Part shown: in pieces, positions 1-15,023 of the stretch
Numbering within the stretch: position 1 is the stretch's first letter
Layout of the letters: each line of letters opens with the position of its first letter
Source of the DNA: Parachlorella kessleri
Taxonomy: Eukaryota; Chlorophyta; Trebouxiophyceae; Chlorellales; Chlorellaceae
Direction: 5' to 3'
DNA length: 37,242 bases
Assembly: GCA_001598975.1 (NCBI GenBank)
Contig: BBXU01002752.1
Coordinates: 1 to 37,242 of the forward strand
Position numbers and translations under genes: made by a program
The notes under the pieces: generated by a model
What the model was told of the DNA's origin: nothing
Databases searched by the model: none
What the model saw: the letters and a program-made list of their open reading frames with translations, nothing else

Positions 1-257
1 GGGGGTGGGGGGTGTCTGTGAATGGTCATTGCATGTGTGGTGAAGGGGGCCTCACCGAGTGGACCCGCCATGTCGAGCGGCGTGTGTCTGCTTTGTTTCG
101 AAGGTGGATGCCAGTGTGATGCGTGGGTGCGCACGTTTTTGTGCTTGGCGTCATAGCTTGCGCCCTGGTCGGTGAACAGGTGCCATGTCACGTGCATCCC
201 CTCCTCTGACATGCCTCCCTCCCCTCTGGCTGGCTGGGTGTGCGTGTGTGGGTGCAG

Positions 258-3659
<3,402 letters not shown>

Positions 3660-5049
3660 CGCCGCCCGCCCCGACCCGGTGAGCTGAGCTGAGCACCTAC
3701 CACCTGGGGGCGCGTGGGGGCACTGGGGCAGGTGGTGAGACGGTGGCGGCGATGGTGGTGTGTGTGTGGTTTGCGGGTGGTGTGTGTGTGTGTGTCAGCA
3801 GAGGAGGGGGGAGGGGGGGGGGGGGTGGGAGTGGGTGCCCTCAAGCGCTAGGTGAGGAGGGGAGCGCATGTGGATGTGCGGTTTGTGTGTTGGTGTGAGG
3901 TTGGCCTGCAGCCCCTGTAGCGAAGCAGGCTGAGCGTGTGCTTTGGCCGGTGGGTCTGCAAGCCGGGTACATGAACAGCTGTGCGGTAGCACAGGGCGGC
4001 ATCTGCAAGGTGGCGTTGGGCTTTGGAAGCAGTGCAGGGTGGCTTTGCAACAAAAACTATCTCAAGCTGCCGCTGGTACGCCTCGTAGTGCGCTGGGTGT
4101 CAGCCCTTGCAAGCCCAAGGTCCCAGGCTGTGTTGAGACTAAGGTTTCCGTCTGTGCCGCTGCAGGTCCTGGGCGGGCTGGGTACTCCCATATGGGACAC
4201 AAGGCTGCAACGCACAACTGCTGTTGGCTGGCATCTTGTAGATGCTAGGCACCCTGCGGGCTGCTTGTACCATATCAGGCTCTTGCCATTACAAGCATCT
4301 TTCGGTACCCTCTTGTTGAACTGGCCATCCATAGATGGGCCAAACTGTAAAGTTGAATAAGTACCAGCAGCATCATGGGCGTGCTTCAAACAGTCACATT
4401 CACCAGTACTGGGACAACGGCATGCGGGTGGGTGAATTGTGCCGAGCATGCCAGTAAAGCCTGTTTACGAAACTTGAAGACGATGACAAAGCATACAATA
4501 CCCAGCCCGGCGGCTGAAGAGAAGCCTTGCCTCAAGCAACACTAATACATGCTACGCTACCTGCCTGGCGGAAAGCAAGCCAATATGCAATGTCAAGCCC
4601 ACTTGCACAGCCGGGACACTCCACAGGAGCTTAGGCAAATGTACCTATGCTGGACCGCACATCTACCTTACTTGACGGCACACACTACACTAACTTGCCG
4701 GCCCACACTCTACCACCTACGCTAGCTACGGGAAGACGCCCTCTCGGGCAGGCAACAGCAAATTGAGAATGCATGAAAAGCTGCATCTGGCGTATCTCGT
4801 CAGCAAGACAAGCATCTCATCAGCGACAGAATCAAAAGAAGGACAAGCAATGGTCCCAGCATGTGAATCATCTACAAGAAAGTAGGGATGCAGTCAGCAG
4901 TCCAGCGGAAGCCAAGCCCCAAGAAAGGGCGTCTGTCAAGGTCTCCAGTCGCCATATCAAACTTTGCAAACTTGACGGTCAGGTTAAACCCCAGGTGCAG
5001 GCCAGGGCCCTGCGATTGGTTCACAACCCGCTTCTGGCCCCAGCGAGAG
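3660..5049. other. Convergent intergenic region between TOR and the long coiled-coil gene
   Basis: About 1.4 kb contains the 3' untranslated regions of two genes that point at each other. The first 200 bases are GT-rich (3758-3800) with a G run near 3810. I see no exon-like segment, RNA gene or mobile element. A TGTAA motif on the plus strand (4346-4350) and its complement TTACA (4289-4293) are candidate polyadenylation signals for the two facing genes. If both are used, the two transcripts overlap by about 60 bases. Confidence 0.6.
4346..4350 (+). terminator. Candidate UGUAA polyadenylation signal for TOR
   Basis: TGTAA is the usual polyadenylation signal of chlorophyte algae. This copy is the first clear one I found after the TOR stop, nearly 690 bases downstream. 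The length is plausible for an algal 3' UTR but not proven. Confidence 0.35.
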
Positions 5050-8000
5050 CTAGCCGAACAGCATGTCCCCCGCCACCGGCGCGCGCGTTAGGAAGGAGCT
5101 GCGCCGCAGCGGGTGGTGGCGCCTGGAGGCCTCCCCTGAGCCGCCGCTGTCCTGCCGCTGAGTGGGCCCCGCTGGGGCGCTCCTCCTGAGGGAGTTGGTC
5201 TGGGGCCGCTTGGAAGGGCTGCACCCCTCCTCCTCATCCTCCTCTGCAAGGAGCAGGTCAGGCAGTAAGGGAACACAAATGCCTGTCTGCAGGTCCAATG
5301 CCGTACGCAGTTGCGACTTCTTTGGTTGCAAGTAGTGTTCCGCGAAAAGGACGACCCCCTCAGCAGCCAAAACGCCATACTTGCTAAGGACAGCAAGCTG
5401 GATCGCAAAATCCCCGACCAAACTGCGCCGCAGCGTTCCTCTCCTTCTGCCCCTCCCTCAACCCAAGCTTTCCGCATGCCCCTTCACCAGCCACCGTTTC
5501 CCCCCTTACACTGCCCCTGCCAGAGCATGGGCTCAGCGCACCTGGCAGCGCGTCAGGGCGGCGGTAGGCCGGCGTGTGGGCCTTCCTGGCCCCCGCCAGC
5601 CAGCCGCCCTCCGGCATGGAGGCACGCATGGTGAGCCTGTCTGCCAGCAGCTGCGCCATGGCGTCCGCGCCGCCGGGGCTGCGCACCGACATGGCCTTCA
5701 CGGCTTCCGTGGGCAGCACCAGGTAGCTGGCGTCCACGCCGCGGTTGCGCCTGCCAGGTGTGCAATACGTGGCTCAGAACTCAGGCAAGACTCAGGCGGC
5801 TTCTGCAACCAGGCCTGCTCGAACAGCTCAGCTCACTCCCTGTTCGCATTCCCTGCCACCCATGCTAATATGTGGAGTGCACACAGTGAAGGCAGGTAGG
5901 TCGACGGCAGACTTCGCGCCCACCTGAGTGCATGCATGACAGGGCCCAGGGCAGTGAACCCCTCCAGAACTGACCACAACTCACACAGGAAACTCTGAGG
6001 ACGGTTACGTACTCTTCCCCTGGCATGCTCTAGACATCCGCACCCCTCTGACACTCGCCATTGCACCGTACTTCTGCCAGAAGGTTGGGCACGTCCGAAC
6101 CCACGCCATACCCTTGAGCATGAACACACCCCAACCAAAGCCCGCGGGCCCCCTGCCTGCTCACCTGGCTGCCACGTGCTCCTTACGCAAGTTCCCGAGG
6201 GCAGGCTCCGCCTCATCCACAGTCTGTGCCGCCTCCCGGGCCCGGTCACTGTCAGTGAGCAGGGGCGTGACCCTGCTTGACCCCGGCAGCGACAGCGAGC
6301 CGCTGGCCCACGCCCCCACGCAGCCCAGCTGGCCCGGAGGGGGGGACACTTCCGCCTCGCTGTCGCTGTCGACCCCCGCCACGCTGGCAGGGGCTGAGCT
6401 GGAGGGCGGGTGGCGGTGGCTGCCGGGCGTGCCGGCCGCGGCCGCTGCCGCCGCTGCCTGGACCAGCAGCCGCTGCTCCTCCTCCTCATCCGCCTGCCCC
6501 CGGCGCTGTTGGAAATCCTGCTGGTGGTGGGAGGGGTGGGATGTGTCCCCGCTGGCGGGGCGCTGACCGCCCCCACTGCCGCGCCCCAGGCTGCTGCCAG
6601 CGCTGTGGCTGCTGGCCCGCCACCTGGGAGGGGGCCGCTCCCCCTGCCTGCTGGCATCCCGGCCGGGGTCCAGGTCGTTGTTGGGGAGCGGGCCATCCAG
6701 GATGCGCAGCATGGCATCCTCGGTGATGGAGTCGGGGCGGGGACCGTTATAGTCGACCAGGCAGGTGCCGCCCACTTGGACCCTGCAGCGCGTGGGTTGG
6801 GGCTTGCTACCGATACATGCGAAGCCCTCGGCAGCGATTTCCTTGCAGCTGTGCGGGGGCATGAGTGAGGAAGCGCCTTTGCAGACCCCTCCCTGTCCGT
6901 GGAGGAGAGGGTGCCTGATAATGACAAGCATATATCACACCCTTCAGGCAGGAAGATAAAAACCCGTGGACAAGCTTAGCAGCAGCAAAAAACATGTTCA
7001 CGTGTTGGAAGTGCAGCTGTGCACTGGAATTGCTGCTGTGCACTGGTAGCCAGATGCAGAACTGCCCTTCCCCTGGGAGCAAGATACAGCCTGCCCTGCC
7101 CCGCGTCAGCTCTTACCTGTGAATGCTATCATCGTCCGAGTCGTCCTGCCGCTGCTCCGGCTGCTGCCACTGCTGCAGGCGGCTGGCAGAGGAGCCACGA
7201 TGGCTGCCCACACGAATCAGGTCATTCTGCCGGCGCTGTTGTTCCTGCTGCTGCTGCTGCTGCGTCGCGTGGCCCGCACTAGGACTGTCAGCCCTGGACC
7301 TGCAGGCAGACAGAGGAGCCAGCCATTCGAGCTGGCTAGCTGTCCCTGAAGGTAAGCTAGCCTCCAACATGAAATGTGGTGCTGGCCGCAGAGGTTGCAG
7401 ATGTGTACAAGCAGAGGGGAGTCCTTGAGGCCTCCAAACAGACACACGGCCGGAGGCCACCAGGCGGCACACACCACCCACGTCGGGCACCCACAGTTAA
7501 CTACAAGTTCCAGGTTATGACGGCGAACCCTGCTGCGCTACACTCGTCCCACTCACCCTGAGTCAAAGGGGTTGAGCATGTCGTAGAGTGTGGAGATCCG
7601 GCTCCGTGCCTCGGCATCAAAAACGGGGTGGGAAGGCCTCAGGGAGCTGCTCCTGCCAGACTTGTTAGTGCTGCCAAGCGCCAGGCCCCTCACCGCCGCC
7701 GGCGCCGCTGCCTCCTCGCCATGCTGCCCTGCTGAGCCCGCTGCGGTGGTGCCTTCCGCCTGCCTCCTCGCTGCCAGGCTCTCGCTGGCTGCTGGCATTG
7801 CAGGTGGTGCCAGGGCTCCACCTGCCCTCCTCCCTGCTGCACCTTGATGCCCAGAGGGCGGCCTGGGTGGGGGCGGCAGCATGAATGCCGGCATGGACTG
7901 GCGCAGAGGGCCGGCCGCCAGGTCGGCTGCCGCCAGCGCAGCGCCCAGGTCCACCGCCCCATGCACCTCCCAAGGCTGCACCGGTGGGGGCGCGGGTGAC

Positions 8001-11000
8001 GCCGCCGCACTGGCCGCAGCAGCGGGGAGTGCACCGCTGGGCAGCGGGCCAGACAGCCGCAGTTGGCAGCACGACAGGGCCGGCCCCAGCCCGTTGCTGC
8101 CACTGCTGTCTCCCTCGCCCTCCTGTGGGCTCTGCGAGGCTGCCCTTGGCTCCAGTAGTGGCGCTGCTCTGGCCTCCGAGGCGGCCCAGCCTGTACCCCG
8201 CACCTGCCTCTGCTCCTGGAGGCTGCGCCCAGCCGTGGCCGACACACCACCCCGCACCAGTTGCTCCTGGGCTCCCTCCGACACTTCCTGCGTGCCGGGG
8301 GCTACCGACTCGGCCCCAGACACTGCCCCGTCTCCCTCACTGAAGGCAGGTGCGGCACCCGCCGGGAACTCCATGTCAGCTGCCGTGTTGCCAGTGCCGC
8401 GGCGACGAGGCCTCGGTACCCCCAGCACAGTGAACCCCAGTGAGGGGTCAATCAGGCCAGAGGAGTCCCTGCTCTGCCCAGACTCGCACCCACTAGCCCC
8501 ATCAGCAGCCGCAGAGGCCGCTGACTCCCCTCCAGACGGTGGTTGGCGTCTGGCCTGAGCGCCGTCGCTGCTCCCCTGCTGCTGCTCCCCTGCCTGTTGC
8601 TGCTCCAGCCCCGTGTTGTTGAAGGTGCTGCCAAGGGCGGGGATGCCGGCGGGGGATGTCTGCCGCACCAGGGCTGTCATGTCCTTGATGGTATGCAGCG
8701 CCAGGTCCAAGCGCTGGCGCTCCTCCAGCAGCCAGTAGATCTCAGAGTCCTTGGCCTGCGACCAAGCACAGGCTGTTGCGTTGGATAAGGTCAAGAGTGA
8801 AGGCGCGAGATGCCACGCAGCACAATTGTGTACAGGCTGGCTACGGAGGAAGAGGAAGCCTCTAATCAACCCTAGGTGCTCCCATTCCCAGCGCCAGCCC
8901 AGCTCCCACCCTAGCCACAGCAATTGCACGTCGCAGGCAAGCGGGTCAGCGCGGGTCCCTACGCCCGAAGGGGCTCTGCCGACCAAATGGACCCCCAGCC
9001 CACCAACTGAAAGGGAGAGCGACTTTAGGAACTGCCAGCTGGCAAGCCTTACATCAGCTGCTGTTTACCACATTGCGCACCATGAGCATGCGGTGGTACT
9101 CCTCATCCTTGGCATGCAGCGCCGCCCGCAGCTCAGCACGGACCTCCCCAACCTCTGCATCACGCTCCGCCGCTGCGGCCTGTAGCCGCCGCTGCAGCAG
9201 CGCCACCTGCTCCTCCAGGGATGCCACAGCCGCAGTGGCAGCAGCGGCGTTGCTGCCGCTGCGCTCCAGCTCCTTGCTGCTGCGGCGGCTGCTGTTGCTG
9301 CCGCCGGCGGGGCTGCTGCCAGAGTGCCGCAGCCAGGTAGCCCCCCGCTGACCCGCCAGATGCTGCTGCTGGGCTGCTGCCTGCTGTCCCCTGTAGTTGT
9401 TCAGCAGCTCGTTGACCATTGCAGAGTGCTCCCGCCGCAGGGAGTCCAGCTGCCGCTCATGGTCGGCTTGCTGCTCTGCCAGCTGGGCAGCGTGCCTGGC
9501 ACGCTCCTCGCGCAGGTCCACCCTCAGCGTGGCTATCGTGGCTGCCGTCTGGCTGGCCAAGCCCATGCTCTGCAGGCACAGCAACAGTTGGTGATGTGTC
9601 TTGGGTTAGCCTCCACCAGCATCAATTCCAGGGCTCGCATTTGGATATTATACCAGCAGAGCTCAGTTAGGTGACAGTTGTCTTGCCATGAGTGTGAATG
9701 CAAGCCAACCGCACCACTTGTCCTTCAGCAACCACCAAAGTTGCCATGCAGTAGGTTCTGCCTTACCGGCTGGAAGGACTGCTGCTGCTGCTCCTGCTGT
9801 GCCTCCTCCAGGGCCGCCTGCCGCCGCGCTGCTTCTTGCTGCCAGTGCTGCAAGGAACTCTGACACTCAGCCAGCTGCCTCCGCAGCGCCTCGGCCTGCC
9901 ATAGTGCACCAGGAGAGCCGTGGTGGGTGCCACAAGACATGTGGCTACTGGCATTTCTCTCAACTTTCATATGCTGGCCTCCATATTAGTTCGGGGAAGA
10001 CAGAGCAGTGAGGACAAACAGCACCTGCCACGCCTGCAGCAGACTGACACCTCCCGCAGCCAGGGAGAAACATGCCAGGCACTCAAGCTCACCTCCCGCA
10101 GCTCCCAAGTCGTCCCTTGTAGAGCATCCCACCCTGGGAGAGCAGCCGCCCCGAGCTTGTCAAGCTGCAGGCACACTGTTCCCAACATTAATTGCTGATG
10201 CTGACAACGAGTGATGTAACACTGGAGAGGTCAGTTCCGTCAAGCCTCCGGGTGGCTTCATTGCAACCTGTGCGCAATGCTCAATGCTGACCCGCACTAT
10301 CCAGACATTGAACAACCAAGGCTAGCTGCCCCTGCAGTGCCGCTAGAAAGACGTCCCATCTCATCCCACCCCAGCACCTGCTTCTTCAGGCGCATCAGCT
10401 CCCGCTGGTGCTGCAGCTCGATGCGGGCGAAGGCATCAGCAGGGACCGCAACAACCGGCCGGACTTTGTACCCCAGCTTCTGCATCAGCGGAATGAGCAC
10501 AGGGAACATTAGGATAAGGATAAGGTAAAATGAGCAGCCAGCAATGGTTGGCCTGCAGCCATACACCATCCTGCTGGGCAGAGACCTTGGCTGCAACCCT
10601 GCGAGGGCAGGAGCATATGCAAGCTACAATTTTCTTGCCTTGTGGCGCCACTGCGAATTGACCAGCTCCCCGCCAGCATCCTCCCAGCTCTCCCAGGCAG
10701 AGAAGCTGTGATTGTGGATGCGGTGGGGCTCATTAAGTGCCTCCACCGCCTGGATAGTGCGCCCATCAGCCCTGGATAGGAAAGTCAGTTAACGACAACC
10801 GAGTCGTCACTGTGCTAAGGTGCGGAGTTCACCCAGCGGCCAAGTCAAGCTGGAGCCGGATTAGAAGATGACAAGACAGGGTTGGACGAAGAGGCAATTG
10901 CAACTTGTTGAACCCCCGCTGCTTGGGGGCTGGCGACCAGTGCCGCGGACAATGGCAAGCCATCACACCTCGTGCCGACGTTGAGAGGCCCTCACCCTAA

Positions 11001-11080
11001 GGATTTGAACCCCAGACGTTCCCCATGGCGCAGCAGCACAAACAGAGCCTCAGTTGGCAGGGTTTCTGCGTCCGTTCCAC
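5050..11080 (-). CDS. Large coiled-coil protein, unrecognised (about 1,160-1,210 residues)
   Basis: The exons I can join in phase on the minus strand are 11080-10996, 10771-10639, 10479-10378, 10164-10093, 9895-9767, 9569-9069, 8755-7557, 7299-7117, 6848-6165, 5750-5542 and 5243-5050 (TAG stop). The 10164-10093 exon is the least certain; 9896-10377 may be spliced otherwise. A first exon at 11306-11165 with ATG would fit the phase but is speculative. The N-terminal part carries a conserved-looking globular block (ETLPTEALFVLLRHGERLGF, then HNHSFSAWESWEDAGGELVN). It is followed by GYKVRPVVAVPADAFARIEL and then heptad-rich Gln/Glu/Arg coiled coil through exons 9895-9069. The centre is a low-complexity Ala/Gly/Ser/Gln region. 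Near the C-terminus are GGTCLVDYNGPRPDSITEDA and a Ser/Arg-rich tail. The donor at 10638 is GC (AAG|gcaaga). The architecture suggests a scaffold, perhaps cytoskeletal; I cannot name a family. Confidence 0.7.
5769..5874. repeat. Dispersed repeat, copy A
   Basis: About 105 bases align by eye with 34896-35001. Both contain GGCAAGACTC, TTCTGCA.CCAG, CAGCTCA.CTC, CCTGTTCGCA and a 15-base identical end CCATGCTAATATGTG preceded by CCTGCCAC. Copy A lies in the intron between the exons at 6165 and 5750 of the long coiled-coil gene. Confidence 0.75.
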
Positions 11081-11642
11081 CTGCGCCCGCAGCAGGGTCT
11101 CAGATCAGCTGGCATGATCAAGCCCGTTGACTGGAACCAACTCTCCCCGCAGACTTCCCCGCACCTTTGCCGCCGCTCGTGATTGCAGTCTCTTTGAGCT
11201 CCCATGTCGCTGACCAGCCCTGCCTGTTGCTCCTGGACCTAGCTGTCAGGCAGTGTTCGCCTGACACCAGGCACACTATGCTGCCGGCTGACAACAAGGT
11301 TGGCATATCGGTTCCAAGGCTGTGCCCAGGACCGTGCAGCTAAGCCGAGGGGCCTGCGCTGCTGGTGGTGATGACGGTGGCTAGCACGGCTAGATTACAG
11401 GGAGCAGTGTCATTGTCGGCTGGGGAGCAACACTGGCACTTGGGTCGGCTTAGAATAACATCTATCAAGGCCTGATGCTGGGTTAGCTGTGCGTCCAGGC
11501 CATGATTGCAGGAATGACAGCTGGCGGCCCAGCAGGGCAGCTGGTAGCAGGTGTTTGAATGCTCGGTGGCTGCTGCAGGGCTTGAGACCAGCTTTCACTA
11601 CTTTAGCAAGTAAAGAATAATGTCATAGACGAAGAGGCAAAC
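11081..11642. promoter_or_regulatory. Divergent intergenic region between two coiled-coil genes
   Basis: About 560 bases separate the 5' ends of the minus-strand gene (last supported exon 11080) and the plus-strand gene (ATG 11643). A minus-strand open stretch at 11306-11165 may be the first exon of the long coiled-coil gene, which would leave about 340 bases of shared promoter. I see no clear TATA box. Confidence 0.4.
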
Positions 11643-14513
11643 ATGGTCCAGCCCTCCAGCTCATCCATTCTGCTTCGCAAGCGGACCAGTGACTCTTCCT
11701 CCAGACGTCGATCTGGGCAGCTTGGTGCCGTCAAGAGGGTTCCGTCGGACGAGAATAGGGCACCAGGTGAGGAGTTGCCGCGCGCCCAACCACATGGCCA
11801 GTGTGCCGCTAACTTGTCCGCGAACCCTCCAGCGCGGAAAGTTCGCGGAACTGGAAACGGCCCAAAGTGGCTGTGTCGCGGAAACGCCCCCGCACACCCA
11901 CGCGGCGCTAACGCATGGTGTCTTAGCAGTTGTGCACCGATCGCGGAAATGCCATTGTCAACTTGGCGGCACACTGCACATGGCCCTTAGCCAACCGCCT
12001 GACAAAGTGCACCTTGCTTTCTGCAGAGGTTGCTGCGGAGCCTAGCGGCCAGCCCAACGAGCCAGAGGAGGCCCCAGCCACTCAGCTAGCACATGCGGCT
12101 GATGCAGCACCACCGGCAGCGGAAGAGCAGCAAGGGGGTGCTGCCGCCGCTGCAGACAACGCCCCCACAGCTCGCTTCCAGAAGCTCTTGGTAGAGAGCA
12201 ACGCTGCAGAGCGCTGGTTTGAAGACCAACTGACGCCCAAAGCAGCGCCAGGTGGGGCCGTTGAGTTGGTCTCACGAGTAGCGGGTTCAGCAAGCCGTGG
12301 GACCGTACTTGAGCAGTTGTATACAACTGACAGTTCAGCATAGGTACGCTTCCTGCTTATTAAGGCCATCACGGTTACACTGGCCTGCCGTGCTGCAGGG
12401 CTAGGACCGAGGCCAAGTGGGAATGGCAGCTTGAGCAGCAGTGCTGCTGCCTCAGCCGGGCCAGTGCAGTCAGCAGCGTCCCAGATTGTGGACAAGGCGC
12501 TCAGCTATCTGACCTCCGAACGTGCGATGGCCACGATGCCGAGTCCAATGCCCGCTAACATGTTCAAACTGGACTCTGCTTCCTTTCTAGACAAGGTATG
12601 GACCCTGATGCCCCATCCTTGACGGTTGCCAAAGGCTGCAGAAGCAAGGTGCTCGCTCTCCGGGAGCCTAAACTTTGTCTGCATTCCAGGCTAGCCTGCC
12701 GGTATGGAGGTTGGGCCTTGTCAATGAGCCTGAGGTGGGGCACTGCGATGCAGCCTCTTTCCCCTGGGTCCTCCCAAAATGCAGGGGCTAGATGCCATCA
12801 AGGGTGTGGCCAACCTGATGGAGACCTTTACCACAACACTGGACGGATTTATTGGTCAGGCGTTGGAGGAATGGGGCACACCCAAGTCAGCAGAGCGGCC
12901 CCGCCCAATGCAGCCGCACAACAGCTGCGGCAGCAGCAGGAGCAGCAAAGCCGCGCCACACCAGCACCAACATGAGCAGCAGCAACTAGCCAGGAAGGTG
13001 GAGCAGGGAGCGGGCAAGGGGGCCCGCAGCATACCAGCCCTGAAGCAAACGCACATGACTGCCTTCATGAGCCGTATGACGGACGCTAGTGGTGAGGAGA
13101 TCTGGTTAGAGATTGAAATGCCTGGGTGTACAGCGGACGTGGCTGACTGTGGACGTAATTTTGGGCAGTTGATGTAGCCAAAAATACCTTGGCAGCTTGA
13201 AAACTGTTCAGAATGGAACACTGATGCTAAGTTTCCCCAATCCCACTATTATATGGAGGGCAGACCCAGTCACTTGCCTCAGCCTTGCTAACCCAACCTT
13301 TCTTATGACTCCACTTCATTGCGGACCCTGCAGAGGAGGATATTGCGGAGTGGCAGAAGAGGGCTGTTGGACTGCAGGCTGAACTCCAGAAGTTGCAAAG
13401 CCAGATTGAAGAGAATCAGAGGCTCAGGTACACTGGGAGCTATCGCAATGCAGGAGGTCTGGTCTGTTCCTGGCCTGTATTATTTGGGAACGGCTCGCAT
13501 AGGCAACCAGTAGCCAAGCCATATTCTGGCTGCATACAGGGATGCCTACACAAAGATGCAGCAGGACCTGGAGCACACTGCTAGTGCAGTCAGCAAGCTG
13601 GAGCAGGAGAACACACTGCTTAAACAGCAATCGGCGCAGCAAGGGGCAGAGTCTGCTGACGTGGAGGATGTGGACCCACTAGCAGCAGAGCAGGTGGGGC
13701 TCATAACCAAATAATGCTGCGTCTGCAAACCTCCAAGTAATCCATCCCATGTTAGCCTCACTTGGCAGGTGAGTGACTCTATGTTGACTGCCTTGGCTTC
13801 AAATGTGCATCATGCCACTTCATGGTATAACCTAATCCTTGGAATTCTGGATTGCAGGTACGGCATCAGATGGAGGTCCTCCTGACTGAGAAGGCCAAGC
13901 TGGCGCAGGAGAATGCCCGACTGCTGCGGGAAAACACGGGTTTGCAGGTAATGGCAGCTATCGTGAACCTGGGTCAGAGTCTAGGTACATCGTTGGTCTT
14001 AATCTAATGCCGGGGCCCGGTGAAGCAGATGGATGCTGGCTCACTTGCTGATGGCAGGGCTGACCTTCGCTTAGACTCAAAGCAGAGCCATATGGGGGCT
14101 TTAAGTTTCTGTTATAAAGAAGGGGAGCGCTCTGCCCACTGCAGGAGCTGCTGGAATTCACCATGCTAGCCCAGGCTGAGATGGTGGGGGACGATGAGCT
14201 ATTCAATGATGACCACAGCGTTGCGGCATGGTCAGCACCATCTTCTAGCTCTGGCGGCGAAGCCAGCCCTTGCAGCACAGGTATCTATTGAGGCCGCCTG
14301 TCATGCCCCCATCTATCGCAGTATCATCCCTGCCCTGCATGCATGCATGCATGCATGCGTTCTAGATCCTAGCTTTGCTCTAGCTACACTTTGGCTTCAT
14401 GTTGATGGTACATGCTAGCATCGTATAAAACCAACATTCTTGTGCATCTGCATTGTGCAGAGGGATGTGCAAACCGGCCAGTGGCGGCTGCCCTGGCGCA
14501 GCTGGCATTGTAA
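11643..14513 (+). CDS. 459-residue coiled-coil protein, unrecognised
   Basis: Nine exons close exactly in frame: 11643-11766, 12027-12251, 12399-12595, 12785-13091, 13334-13427, 13540-13693, 13858-13947, 14145-14280 and 14461-14513 (TAA). The ATG opens exon 1. The N-terminus is Ser/Arg/Lys-rich (SSSSILLRKRTSDSSSRRR) and probably disordered. A helical block follows (QIVDKALSYLTSERAM, then GLDAIKGVANLMETFTTTLD), then a His/Gln/Ser-rich linker. A long C-terminal coiled coil runs from EEDIAEWQKRAVGLQAELQK to VLLTEKAKLAQENARLLREN and ends in an acidic/Ser-rich tail. Bases 12252-12398 could be read through to a TAG at 12341, but the CCAG|gtgggg donor and phase-matched acceptor give a longer, better protein. 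It may be a structural or basal-body-type coiled coil. No catalytic motif is seen and I do not recognise the family. Confidence 0.75.
14336..14358. repeat. TGCA tetranucleotide microsatellite
   Basis: Nearly six TGCA units lie in the last intron of the 11643-14513 gene. The unit is self-complementary, so it can form a hairpin. Confidence 0.8.
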
Positions 14514-15023
14514 CCAAGTTCATATGTTATACTCAATTTGCTAGGCCCAGGATGCCAAGCGTTGCCTTGCTTATGCGATCACTGGTGTCGTTGATATACC
14601 CTTGAAGGTGTTGCTTACCTTGCTTGGCATATTACCGTCCTGCGTTGCGTTTCATTGCAGATCTGTTAGTTGCCCACTGCTTGCTCGATCTCTATGTTGG
14701 CAAAACTCACATCTACACACTGGGCCACAGTTGCATGATACATCATCGTGTCCCAGCTGTGCTTTGACTGGCAACATAAGGGAAGGTAAACTGAGACACT
14801 GTGTGAGCGTGTAGTGTTACTCAGGAGGAACCGTCAGGCACACATGACACCACCTCAGCAACGATTCCTTGGACTTTCCAAGCTCGGTGATCCTTCCCTG
14901 CCAAGAGTACTGCCAATCACTAGTGTTGTCCCCAAATTGCCTTACATATTTCGTTGCCCGTTCAATAGCATTCGTCGATTGCCCCAGAGCCCCAAGCCAC
15001 TTCAGGTCCACCAAAGGCAAACT
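14514..15023. other. Intergenic region upstream of the 83-residue protein gene
   Basis: It holds the 3' UTR of the preceding gene and the promoter and 5' leader of the next. TGTAA at 14509-14513 overlaps the upstream stop codon. An in-frame open stretch from 14814 runs into the ATG at 15024 and could encode an N-terminal extension (see that gene). Nothing else is recognised. Confidence 0.5.

Noticed and set aside
5833..6927. Minus-strand open frame of 364 codons
   Set aside because: It is a different frame from the phase-consistent exon 6848-6165, is Pro/Arg/Cys-rich as expected of a shadow, and ends inside the dispersed repeat in an intron.
10990..11020. tRNA T-loop-like sequence on the minus strand (GGGGTTCAAATCC)
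   Set aside because: No acceptor stem, D-arm or anticodon arm can be formed around it, and it lies in a coding exon of the long coiled-coil gene.
12252..12343. Read-through of exon 2 to a TAG stop in the 11643-14513 gene
   Set aside because: A strong donor (CCAG|gtgggg) and a phase-matched acceptor at 12396-12398 give a longer coiled-coil protein that continues consistently through seven more exons.
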